This document shows, in pieces, positions 10,288 to 20,326 of a stretch of 64,000 nt of DNA (position 1 is its first letter; every line of letters starts with the position of its first letter). Both the position numbers and the translations under genes were made by a program. Source of the stretch: Hyaloperonospora brassicae (taxonomy: Eukaryota > Oomycota > Peronosporomycetes > Peronosporales > Peronosporaceae); NCBI GenBank assembly GCA_947650285.1, contig CANTFL010000272.1, positions 248,001 through 312,000 of the forward strand, read 5' to 3'. The notes under the pieces are model-generated. The model saw nothing but the letters and a program-made list of their open reading frames with translations, made no database searches and had not been told where the DNA came from.

Positions 10288-11589
10288 ATGGCATCGCCAC
10301 CCCATGAGTCCTCGACTCTCTCGTCTCACCTTGGCATCGATGTGGATGTGGATTATGGTAGCAATACCGATATCGATGGTGACGAGAAGACAATGTCCGA
10401 CGCACCAGTGCAAGAGGCAGCGCCTCCTATTGCAACAAACCCATTTGCCGAGCGTGGCGAAGCCAATGCTCCATCGGCGCTGCATCAAACACTTATCGTG
10501 GGCAATGCCATCATCACTAATCCGCTCGATGAGCAACAAGAGTTGTATATCCAACGAGAGGAGAGCGCTCCGCGCCGTATGCAGCTTGCTGCAACCCTTG
10601 AGGGTCGTCGTGGCTATCTGTTCACACCACTCAATGTGGAAGAGCGTATACGCCAAACGACAGATCGTTGTTTGGCAACGTGGGTCATTGGCGCTGAGCC
10701 AACATCTTCTGATGAGGTGGCGAGTCGACAGGCACTTCGTGAGAGGTACATGCAACCCCAATTGACGACTCAAAGCGAATACAAGTTGCGACTTGACACG
10801 CAAGCACGGGGTGCACCGGTTCCACCGATGAAGGGTATATCCATCCTCTTATTTGCAGGGGAATCACAGGAGGAAGAAGACAACGCTTCCGTTTACTGGG
10901 TGCATCCGAAACGACACCTCAGCAGCGTGTTAGCTCTCAGAGCAAGTGCCGATGTGGCAGATGTTCGTCTAGAACGAAAGCTTTGGTATGATTACGCCAA
11001 GCTTAAGGCCAGAGGCCAGTTGCGAACTCGCACACGCTATGCTCCGGCTGTGCCGATTGATGTGGGTGTTGGTCAAGCGGTACCCAACTACCCACCTGCC
11101 TCCACCACTATTGGTGAGAAGCGCTCTCGGTCGAGGGATGACCCCTGCCACGATGTTCAAAAACATCAACGGCGTATGGGCAATCCTGCCGAAGGGGTGT
11201 CTCATACTCTAACGAGCTCTCCGACTCCGGGTACCCTCTCCACTTCACCAGATACTGGTATTGACCCTGACGATGACGTCGTTTCAGGAGTCGCTCCACA
11301 TGGAACTGGCGGTTCCCTTGCTCATCGAGCAGCGTCGGAGGTGGTCGGTATACCGAAGGAGGAGCATGAGAAGATGCTTCTCGAGCTGAGTGGTCTCCGT
11401 GAGACATTGGGTAAGACTCAGAGTGCGTTTGACGCGATGCGAGTACGTGTCCAGGCGCTGGAGTTGGGCCAAGCCCGGATGGAGGCTCATTTTGACCTTC
11501 CGATACGGATTCAGCAACCGATGGCAAGGCCAACCCATGCGGCTCAAGCGCCTTCAAGTTCACGTGGGACGGATTCCGATAAGGCTTAA
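10288..11589 (+). CDS. Intact 433-aa ORF antisense to Gypsy E pol, unknown function
   Basis: The ATG at 10288 has a strong start context (CACCATGG). An upstream in-frame start at 10129 lies in the LTR. No stop occurs for 433 codons, while every pol gene of the same element is broken. The protein is acidic at the N-terminus (DVDVDYGSNTDIDGDEKT), has an ordered middle with Trp and charged residues (DNASVYWVHPKRHLSS, ERKLWYDYAKLKARG), a basic nuclear-signal-like GEKRSRSRDD, and near the end a heptad-like stretch (ELSGLRETLGKTQSAFDAMR). I recognise no family. The 3' LTR lies just upstream in this orientation and could drive it. About 820 bp do not overlap pol, and in that stretch the other frames look like shadows. 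It may be an accessory gene of this Gypsy lineage or a captured host sequence. Confidence 0.6.
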   Translation: MASPPHESSTLSSHLGIDVDVDYGSNTDIDGDEKTMSDAPVQEAAPPIATNPFAERGEANAPSALHQTLIVGNAIITNPLDEQQELYIQREESAPRRMQLAATLEGRRGYLFTPLNVEERIRQTTDRCLATWVIGAEPTSSDEVASRQALRERYMQPQLTTQSEYKLRLDTQARGAPVPPMKGISILLFAGESQEEEDNASVYWVHPKRHLSSVLALRASADVADVRLERKLWYDYAKLKARGQLRTRTRYAPAVPIDVGVGQAVPNYPPASTTIGEKRSRSRDDPCHDVQKHQRRMGNPAEGVSHTLTSSPTPGTLSTSPDTGIDPDDDVVSGVAPHGTGGSLAHRAASEVVGIPKEEHEKMLLELSGLRETLGKTQSAFDAMRVRVQALELGQARMEAHFDLPIRIQQPMARPTHAAQAPSSSRGTDSDKA

Positions 11590-12797
11590 GCAATCCCACG
11601 TAGAACACAGGGTGTGTGCGCAGTTTGCGCGGAAGGTTGAGCGTATACGCAAGTCCCTTCTTGGCGACGACCGTGAATGGTCCAATGAAGCACGGGCGCA
11701 ACTTTGTCTTGAAGATAGCAGACACTACATTTGTAGGTAAGTTTTAGCATTGAGTAGAACTTGGTCTCCGACCTCATAACGCTCAATACAACCTCTGCCT
11801 TTAGCATCAACTTGTTCCTTCTGCTTGTCTTGGCTATCAGCCAGTGCGTCACGCACATTTCGTAAGACATTCAATCGCGTTGCGAGAAACTCGCTTACCT
11901 GTTTTTGAACAGTAGCAAGGCTGATATCAGCAAGCCGATCGGCAACTCCTCCCCCACCAAGCCCTGAACCACGCAGTGGTAGCGTTAACTGAACGCGAGG
12001 GTGTGTGAGACCATTCACATAAAACGGTGTGTAGCCGGGTGAGGCATGCACGGCGTTATTCAACGCAAACTCAACGACAAGGAGCATCGAACCTTAATGC
12101 TTTGGCGTTTCAGCGCAAACACTGCGCAAGATGTCACCGATGATGCGATTCACTCTCTCGGTTTGACCATCAGTCTGCGGATGATCCGCTGTAGACATGT
12201 CCAAACTTGTGCCGAGAACCTTGAAGACGGAGTTTCAAATTTCCCAGTAAAGCGAGGATCTTTATCAGAGACAATTGCCAACGGCAAATCGTGTTGTCGA
12301 AACACGCGATCGATAAACAGCGTAGCTGTACCTTCACCATCAATGGTATCCGGCATTGCCGCTAAATGAGACATCTTGCTCAAACGGTGAACAAAGCCCA
12401 CAATACCCGTATTTCCATGCGAATCCTTCGGTAATCCGAACAGAAAATCCATACTGATGGACTCCCAACACCCTTTGGGTATAGACAAACTAGCCAGCGG
12501 CGCGGCCGCGTGAGGTGATGGTTTCACCCGTTGACACGTTTCACACGTACGCACATATGTGCTCACCCATTTGTATAGTTTGGGATACCAGTAGCATTGG
12601 CTAACTGAGCCGTAGGTCTTCTCACGACCGAGATGACCACTCAACGCAGTATCATGTGCCTCATAGAGGATCCGATACTTCAACTCCTCATCATGAGGGA
12701 CAACGATGCGAGGGGTATCCTCCACATCCGTGCTATAGCACAATAGGCCCTGATCGATGGAATATCGATGTAGCCTCGCACGTAATCGTGCCGACAA
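11108..12797 (-). pseudogene. Gypsy E integrase and chromodomain (frameshifted)
   Basis: The integrase zinc finger is complete (H...H and C-X2-C in RTCETCQRV), with catalytic aspartates in SMDFLFGLP and VSDKDPRFTG. Frameshifts near 12160 and 11730 split the C-terminal half (FALNNAVHASPGYTPFYVNG; SAIFKTKLRPCFIGPFTV). The last ORF (11108-11725) ends in a chromodomain (YQYLVKWRGYPESESS...TPLRQDCP), which in chromoviruses directs integration to modified histones. The last 480 bp overlap the antisense ORF at 10288-11589. Confidence 0.9.
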
Positions 12798-15668
12798 TTA
12801 TATGTCCGAGTCTTTAAATTCATCGCTCTCTAGAGCACGTAGGAGAGCTACACAGTGTTCATCCTTGGCATATGCCGTACGGATTATGTCAGTGACTGAC
12901 GACGACAGAGTCGTAACATGAGCAAGCTCATAGTCAGGCCTGCGTGACAATGCATCAGCCAAAGCATTCTGCTTGCCCGGCTTATAATTCACCTCGAAGT
13001 TGTACTCGGCAAAGAAGGAAAGCCAACGAGCCATTCTCTGAGGGAGGTAAGGCGACTGGGTCGCAGTGCGTAGTGACGCATGATCTGTATAGATCACAAA
13101 CGGCTTAGAGCCAAGAAGATGAACTCTGTATTTGACGAGAGCATACTTCATTGCAAGTAGATCTTTGTCATGAACAGGATGGTTCTTTTCTGCAGCCTTC
13201 AGCTGCCGAGACTCAAACGCAATTACTCGTTCCCGTCCATCAGAATCTGTCTGTAACAAGGCGCTGCCTATGGCAAAGTCAGATGCGTCACAGACGACAC
13301 TGAAAGATCGATCAGGATCAGGCAAAGCCAAGATTGGCGCATGAAGGAGACTCTCCTTTACTGCTTGAAAAGCATCATGCTCGATGCTAGTACAGCACCA
13401 TTCCACATATTTTTTAAGGATATTGGATAATGGCCGAGCCATATCTGCGTAATTCGCACTGTACTTGTGCAAGTAACTGGCAAGGCCAAGCCACTTACGT
13501 AAGTCCTTTTATTTCTTTGATACCGGCCAATCAACTATGGCTTTTACCTTAGCGGGATCCGCTCTAAGGACTCGCTTACCAATAAAGCACCCTAAAAAGG
13601 GAATCTCTTCTGAACTAAAGATGCACTTAGACGCGTTGGCGTACAACTTATTCGTGCGCATTCACTAGAGCACCGCTCGTAAATGGTCAATGTGATTATC
13701 CACATCTGACCGACCGTTCATAGCACGAATATGGACAAAAATGTAATCAAAGTACGTCTGTACATATCCTCGGTGAGGTCTGAACAATTGTGTCACAAGA
13801 CGATTGAATGTATCCCAGGCATTTGATACCCCTTGCGGCATAACAAGCCACTCTCAGAGCACACCGCTTGGAGTGCTGACCGCTGTCAGCGGAATATCGC
13901 TTTCTCGCATGAGAAGTTGGTAATAACCATTGACTAAGTCGAGCGCACTGTACATTGTACATCCCACCATATTGTTCTGAAGAACATCCTTCCTCGGAAT
14001 TGGTGTCTGAGCCGGGATGGTGGCTGCATTAAGCTTATTGTAAGCATGAACAATGCGCCACTTCCCATTGGGATTTTTGACACAGAAGATCGGTGTGGAA
14101 TGGGGAGATTTTCTCTCACGCACCATTCCTGCCGCGTGCTTTGTACGAAAGAAGTCGTCAATGACGTCGCACCGTTCCTTCGGTAAAGGCCACTGCCGTG
14201 TTAAGCAGTATTTAGTTCCAGGAACCAAGTCAATTTCATGACGTACACCTCTATCGGGAGGCAAAACGGAGGGTGGGTTGTGACACACCACGTCCTGAAA
14301 TTCCTTTACCAAAGGATAGAAAGGATCAAGAGGATCCTTAAGGATCGACGATCCACTACGGGCATCCAATGCCGCCTTTGTGTCCTCAAGGACAGACTCG
14401 TCCAATAACGAGGATGAGTTCAACTCAATATCCGGTCGAATGACCACTAACTCGGATAATTCTCCTGCCTGTAAGGCTTGGCTAAATTCGCCGCCAGAAA
14501 TTTCGTCTAGTTCAAAGAGAGTATCCAAAGATGGAAGAGTCTCAAGGCTAATGTTGCCATCAACATGGCCAGTCAACCCATTGACAAGTGTATATAGTGT
14601 ATAATTACTATTATCACTTCGTGACTTCTTAGACGTGGGGCTCTTAACAGTTGCCACCCTACGCTGAGATTGTTTCCTCAAAGAAACCTTACGCCTAGTA
14701 GAGGCCGGGAAAGTAGGGTCCCCTTGGTTGCTATTCATCTTAGCACGCTCTATACGAGAGCTCATGTCTTGAACGACATCTGGTGAAGTGTTACGTGTCT
14801 CGAACACTTCACCCAGTAAATTTAGACGTACCACTTCACGTACAGCATCCGGGCCTAGCCCTGAACACTCTGTCTACTCGCCAACAATGTCATTACCGAC
14901 ATTCAGTGGGGTGCCACCTCGGCCGCCCTCACTCGGTGGGATTTCACGCGCCACCCCACTCACATCAGGGGAATTACATTCTTGATGTCTCGGCCCTAGG
15001 AAAACCATGCCTGCAGCATGCAGTGACTCAGTATCACAACGAGTATCACTCAACAGAGTATAACTCCCCTCACATACGGTGAAAGAGCTCCACTCAAGAT
15101 TGATGTCATTGACATTGGAGTTAATTAACTCTGATATACCAATGTCCAGCACATTGACATCTTCCTTCAATGGCTCGCGCCAATAGCGCTTTTGTTGCCT
15201 AGCAAAGGTGGATTCATGACTCTCCAAAGATTCGCTAGGAACATTGCGAGTGGCACCTAAGGTCTTAGACCTCCAATCGATCCATGGTTCATGGCGTTCA
15301 AGCCAGGCCATGCCTAGGATGAGATCTTATCTCGAATCCAAATCGAGGACAAGACAGCGTTCAATGCTGTCAAAGTCCAAAAGCTTCACACCTAAGTTCA
15401 ACGGAATTTTGGGCACCGTGACGCGACTTCCAGTCGTTAAACGAACGGTGATTGAATCACCCTCGTGCGCTTTGAGCGCTTCAGCGTATCGGTGACTTCC
15501 CCCAAGGGAACGACGTCTAGCATAATTGCATGACGCCCCAGAATCGATTAGGATCGACCAATGCTTCTCAAAGCCTTTAATCTTCACCTCGGCGACTAAC
15601 AAGCCAGGCTTATATCCACGCTCTGTGCTGGTGGGCACATAGCTCGGTGGGGCTAAGTCATGTTTCAC
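12798..15668 (-). pseudogene. Gypsy E protease, reverse transcriptase and RNase H (several stops)
   Basis: Protease: ILIDSGASCNYARR (DSGA active site). A TAA at 15327 and a TAG at 14874 interrupt the linker. RT follows from about 14280 ([29 protein letters not shown]). A TGA replaces Trp at 13854, and the catalytic box reads FDYIFVH instead of the expected FDDIFVH, so an aspartate is lost. RNase H from 13472 includes VVCDASDFAIGSAL, YTDHAS and FEVNYKPGKQNALADALS. The product cannot be active. Confidence 0.9.
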
Positions 15669-15724
15669 TCTACCTCGTAGAGAAGCAACAGAACTCAGTT
15701 CTACCCCAGTAGGGCGCCCCGCGC

Positions 15725-16758
15725 CTACTGGGTGTCGACGTTTCCCCGTGCCATACCAGGTTTCTGGTTAGCGCTGGGGTTTCGACCCATAGGAGTCGAT
15801 TGTTGCTTACGCAAAGGACAAGTGGGACGCAAGTGTTTAATGCTTCCGCACATATAACAGCGTTTCACATCCTGTCGTTGCTCTGCAACATGAAGCTTCG
15901 CTTCACCTTCATCTTCAGCATAGCTGAGATCCATCGGTTCTGGCTTACAGTAAGCCGAGGTACTCGCAGAGGTCGCCCTCGCAAAGCTTGGGTTGTACCC
16001 ATTCCAACCAAGTCTGGCCGACTTAAAGTTGTGCTCAGCATTTTGAGCGATGCTCACCGTCTCTTCAAAAGTAGAGGGATGGACCCAAAAACCTCGGTCC
16101 TGGCAATGCCATTACGAAGACCTTCCATGAAGACAGTCACATAGACTGTCTCAGGGAGAGGGTCAGACTGCATAGCAGCCATCATAGTTCTCAACTCCTG
16201 GACATATTCCGTTAACTCATTCTTACCCTGACGGGTAGACAAGAAGCGTGAGCGCACGCGATAGGCCTGGTTAGGCGGCGAGAAAACTCGCAATAGGTCT
16301 AACTTGTGCGAATCCCATGTGGGAAACGCCAAGTCGACCGACGTGCCACACGTCAGAGCCCACTCTCTATCTCTTCCATCGAGCTTGGAGATGGCCAGCG
16401 AGACCCGCTTATACTCCAGTGAGATAAGGTCAGAGCTCATGGCCATCTCAATCTCACGGATCCAGAGGGTCAGGTTTTCCCCCTCCTTCCCGGAGTAATG
16501 TTTAACGTCCACCCTAAGGGGACGAGGCTTAGCCTCTTCAGTTGGCATCGCCACGTAGCGTGTTGGCATAGCCGACGCTACTTGCTTTTGAACCTGCCCT
16601 AACAGGGCCGTTTCATACTTCGTGAAGGCCTCGACTCGTGCATTGAGCACATCGGGACCTTGTGCAGCTAGAAACTCCACATACTCAGGGCCTACGGCTG
16701 CGGTCAGCTTCTCAAGCGCGACCGTTTGAGCCTCAGAGAGGGGTGTGGATTGCTCCAT
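15725..16758 (-). pseudogene. Gypsy E gag with CCHC zinc knuckle (one frameshift)
   Basis: It starts at ATG 16758 (MEQSTPLSEAQ); the upstream in-frame codons are not ATG. A retrotransposon gag domain follows (SLAISKLDGRDREWAL, YRVRSRFLSTRQGKNELTEYVQEL). A single-base loss in an A/T homopolymer near 16090 shifts the frame and ends the first part at 16054. The other frame carries the nucleocapsid knuckle CYMCGSIKHLRPTC (C-X2-C-X4-H-X4-C) to 15725. Gag would package the RNA; with this shift it cannot be made whole. Confidence 0.85.
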
Positions 16759-16817
16759 CCTCACAGAGGATCAGTCTTTACCGACTCAGGCGTAGATTGA
16801 CTACGAGTGCTACCAAG

Positions 16818-17351
16818 TGGGGCGGAGCTACACAGCTCCTTAAGTCAGAGGAAGACTTAACGCTCTTACGAACAACTTTGGTTCTACGAACCCGACTCAA
16901 AGAGTCAACAGCTCCGAGAGCAAAACGTTGGTTCAAAGAACCCGACTCAAAGAGTCAACAAGCTCAAAGAGCTTACGGTCCCTGTTCCAGGGGGACCAAA
17001 CGATTCAAAGAATCAATCGCACTAAGTGCACAAGGAGTAGCTGCCTTAGCAAGGCGTTGCTACTTCCTTACGATCGCAAGACGCCTCATAGAGGCACGTG
17101 TCTTTTGTTGATCAAAATGGGAACTGAATTTTATTTCTTCTTTTAACCTAAAAGAACACCGTATGACAAAGTAAATAACCTGCCCACTTATGTCCTAAAT
17201 AAACCTATTAAAAGATCTCGTAATCAATGGTTGACAGACATCAGTCTTCAACAATTGATACTTGTGTTCTAATCTTACTTTAAAGGGGATCCCATCCCGT
17301 GTGTGTACCACACCTATTGTCGACTACCAGTCGACGTGTAACCCCGTTACA
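16818..17351 (-). repeat. Gypsy E 5' LTR
   Basis: 534 bp, near-identical to the 3' LTR. The inner end CCCCA is followed by two bases and then TGGTAGCACTCGTAGTCA (16798-16815), which starts with TGG as a tRNA-CCA-pairing primer site does. I could not name the tRNA. Confidence 0.88.
16825..17097 (-). repeat. String of about a dozen short perfect hairpins in the Gypsy LTR
   Basis: Small inverted repeats with 3-6 nt loops follow one another closely, for example TTAAGTC/GACTTAA, GGTTC tac GAACC, GACTC aaa GAGTC (twice), GGTTC aaa GAACC, AGCTC aaa GAGCT, GATTC aaa GAATC, GCACT/AGTGC and GCCTC/GAGGC. The same series is in the 3' LTR (9654-9926), and a diverged version is in Gypsy D (35690-35910). 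The transcript would fold into a row of stem-loops. Confidence 0.6.
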
Positions 17352-20033
17352 CACTTACATCCGATCGTTTTGCGACCACGGGGCAACGGCACGATGTCTC
17401 AAGGGTCGTTCTCTACCAACGAGTCGTACTTCGAGTCGCACGTTTCACACCACTTGCTCGCGTCGTCGGATTCCAATGCAGACGCAAAGATTGTCGGCAT
17501 ACATCCGACTGAATGCACGACGTGAGTAGAGTGCGGCGCCGATAGGTAGACAAACGACGATGTCGTCAGCAGAGTCGCAGCAGAAAAGCGTTTCGGCGGC
17601 AGAGTATCGGTCAACTGCTCGAGCGACTAAGAGCGACTGTGACGTTTGGCGCCGCTGATATGGTCAGTGCCCCCTGGGGCATATTTGTTGTTATCAGCTG
17701 GAATGAAGCTGTTGTCAATAGTTGACTCCGAGTCTGGATCTAAGTCTATGGTGATCCGATCACTGTCGACTAGGCCTGCGTTTGACACATTTTCAGCGAA
17801 GTGCGGTCAAACACGCTCTAAAGAAATGTGGCGTCGCGGCTGACAAGATGGGGCCGTTGCGATGTCTTCGAAGAGGTGCACTTTCCCGTGAAGGTGATTT
17901 CCAACGAAAGGACAGCAAACAGCGCGAGCGTCGAGCTTTTGTCGCTTCGGGCTGGGCACGTGAATGTATGCGATACAGCCAAAAGTCTTCAAGCCCGCAA
18001 GCAGTGGTGATTTCCGATTCCAAACTTACAACGTCGACTTCATTCCACTGTTTGTACGACTTAAACAATGACTGCGTAAGAAATTGGTAGTCATCAAAGC
18101 TTCGCCCCAATACTCGGTCGACAACTTTGCGTGCTAAAGCATGCATCGCGCACACTTGACAAGTATGCGATTCATGCGCTCGGCAACTTCGTTGAGCTGT
18201 GGTGTATACGGCGGATTATATATCTGGACGATTCCATGGCTGGCGCAAAATTTAGACATTGCGGCCGACTTGTACTCGCCGCCGTTTTCGCTTCGCAGGG
18301 CTTTGACGCGACGACCAGTTTAAGTCTTGGCCCACTTGATGGAGAGCGCGAACTGGTCAAAAACTTCGGACTTGTTCGCCATCAAGTGCACGAATGTGTT
18401 GCAAGACTTGTCGTCGATGAACGTCACGAAGAATCTCTTGCCGCTAAACTTGTTATCTGCATAAGGCCGCAAACGCCACTATGCACAAAATCAAGAAAAC
18501 CGATATGGCGCGCACTCGTTGAGTCTTGAAATGTCGATAGCGTCTGTTTGCCGACGGCAAATCCGTCGCAAAGCGCTCACTTGTTCACGGAACCGATGTC
18601 GATCCCGACCACAAGATTGATCTTCACGATCATGTAGAGTCCATCAAGGTCAATGTGACCGAGTCAAAGGTGCCACAAGTACGACTTTGACATCGAAGTC
18701 GAGGCATTTGAGACGAGTGCGGTTTCAGTCGAGGATGGTTTACTGGCGTTAGTCGATGTCATTTCAAGCTAAAACAGATCTTTGTCTATACGTTTCCGAT
18801 GGTCCAGGAAGAGCCATTCACTGTTGCGACACATTTCATGCTATCGGCCGTGACCGGTCCAACATCGCGAGCAAAACGGGCGACCAAAAAATATTGCAAC
18901 TCGACTTCGGCACGAGCCACACATTAGATAAAACACCCTTGTGCACACCACAAGACTTTTGCATCGTCATCTCGATATCGCCACACCCGGCTGCTTCTAC
19001 GGTGACATCTTCAGCAAAATGGATTTGGCCGACTTGATTGATCGAAAGTTGGAAAATACCGACTTCGAGTGCGTCATATGCTGCGTCGCACCCGAGTCAA
19101 TCAGCCAAATCTTTGATGATTCTTCGCCCGACCCTGAATCGGTTCCGACTGCACCGGTTTAGGTCATTATCAGATCGTCACTGTTATCATGCCCATTAAA
19201 ATGCGAGTCGTCGTGGGCAAGACCCGCTAGCCGTTGCGCCGAGAGTCGCCGTTTTCGAGATCTTAAAGCTGGATAAAACAATTCGCGATATAATGGCCGT
19301 GTTTGCCGCAGTTTCGTCACGCGCCTTTAGCTTTTACCAAATAGTTCTTGTTCCGCTTCTCGTTCATGTAGAACGCTTTGTCGGACGCAGACACGCCGTT
19401 GTACGGCTCCTTGCGTATGAGGTCTTCGTGCAGAAGATGACTTGTCAGTACTTCATAAATGAGCTCGTCCGAACGCAACTCGAGTGCCGCAATCAAAAAC
19501 TGAGAAGATTACGTAAGGTTGCTCAAGAGCGTGATGACGAGATCTTTGTCGCTGACCGGTGCGCCGACCGCGTCGAGCTGCTCCGCCAGTGTCCGCAACT
19601 TGTTGATGTTCTCGAGCACATCAGCCCCATCTTCCATGACTGTTGCAAATAGCCGACAACACAAGAAGAGCTTGTTCGCGAGACTATTTTTATCGAAGTG
19701 CGTCACCAACTTCGTCCATGCTTCGAATGCACCGAGTGACGATCGTAACAGCGAAAGCTTCGATTCCTCCATCGCAAGACAGATCATCGCAAACGCCTCC
19801 GCGCCTTCCGCTTGTATGTCACTTGATCCCTGGACGTCAGGAAGTTTTCTGGCTTCACGTCGCCGCACGTCACGTCTCACAGGCCGCGATATTCTAGCAC
19901 CATCTGCATCTTGAACTTTAAGACGTTGCAGTTATTCCTATCAAACTTATCGATGCGAGCGGACGCCGTCGAGCCGTTCACTGCGAAGTCGAGGTCTACT
20001 GACGCAGAGTCGAACGGGATTGGGCTCATATTC
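17352..20033 (-). pseudogene. Copia A gag, protease, integrase and RT start, broken
   Basis: Next to the 5' LTR lies a UBN2-type copia gag (19500-20029; intact segment at 19509-19880 with LRSSLGAFEAWTKLVTHF and ISDKD-like motifs). Degraded protease and integrase follow (about 17640-19150), then LPRGRKTIGCKW at about 17355-17390, the conserved beginning of copia RT. The reading is cut there by Gypsy E and resumes at 9531; four to six codons seem to be missing at the join. Stops occur throughout. Confidence 0.75.
20017..20033 (-). other. Copia A primer-binding site, half-tRNA type
   Basis: Directly after the 5' LTR the minus strand reads GAATATGAGCCCAATCC. From memory, the Drosophila copia site, which pairs with the anticodon half of initiator tRNA-Met, is GGTTATGGGCCCAGTCC; 13 of 17 bases agree. 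The ATG inside this site is also the first in-frame ATG of gag. Confidence 0.55.
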
Positions 20034-20326
20034 TGTTGTTCTTGGTTTAGCAAATTGCTTTGTGAATTTATTCATGTCCTTGGTTGGCATCTTCTTCTTG
20101 GTACTCTAAGCCTACTGGATCCTGCGACTATACATCAGGTTTTGCCAATACGCGCATCACTAATCGTATAGTCGCGCATGAGTAATCGCTACTACGCGCC
20201 TTACTTACAAGATAGGCATGCACTGAGTAATCACCACTACGCGCATTACTCCTTGGATAGGTGCGCTACTGGTCGCCATAACGTACCTTTCGTCTAATGC
20301 TTGCTCGCCGAGGCGCATCTTCAACA
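20034..20326 (-). repeat. Copia A 5' LTR
   Basis: A 293-bp copy, clearly alignable with 7836-8083 but carrying many substitutions. It is longer because a segment of about 45 bp containing GAGTAATC and ACGCGCATTACT is tandemly duplicated inside it. The divergence points to an old insertion. Confidence 0.85.

Larger units (their letters stand above)
9647..17351 (-). mobile_element. Gypsy chromovirus E, full-length but decayed
   Basis: A 7.7-kb element with LTRs at 9647-10179 and 16818-17351, a perfect purine tract before the 3' LTR and a TGG-starting primer site after the 5' LTR. Minus-strand order is gag with a zinc knuckle, protease, RT, RNase H, integrase and chromodomain. I count about nine differences between the LTRs (near 98% identity), so the insertion is fairly recent. 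Even so, pol carries many stops and frameshifts. It sits inside the RT gene of copia A. To its left (9532-9646) lies an extra primer site and gag start from a second copy. Confidence 0.92.
7836..20326 (-). mobile_element. Ty1/copia LTR retrotransposon A, interrupted by Gypsy element E
   Basis: Direct LTRs at 7836-8083 and 20034-20326 have TGTTG...CAACA ends. Between them, on the minus strand, the order is gag, protease/integrase, RT and RNase H, as in copia, with Gypsy E inserted inside the RT gene. A purine tract (GAGTGGGAG) directly precedes the 3' LTR, and a primer site follows the 5' LTR. Without the insert the element is about 4.7 kb. All genes are broken. No matching target duplication was found: the flanks read GACAC on the left and ACAAA on the right. 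The ends may have recombined or decayed. Confidence 0.85.

Noticed and set aside
17352..17360. Target-site duplication for Gypsy E
   Set aside because: The left end is truncated inside a second copy, so no matching flank can be expected or found.
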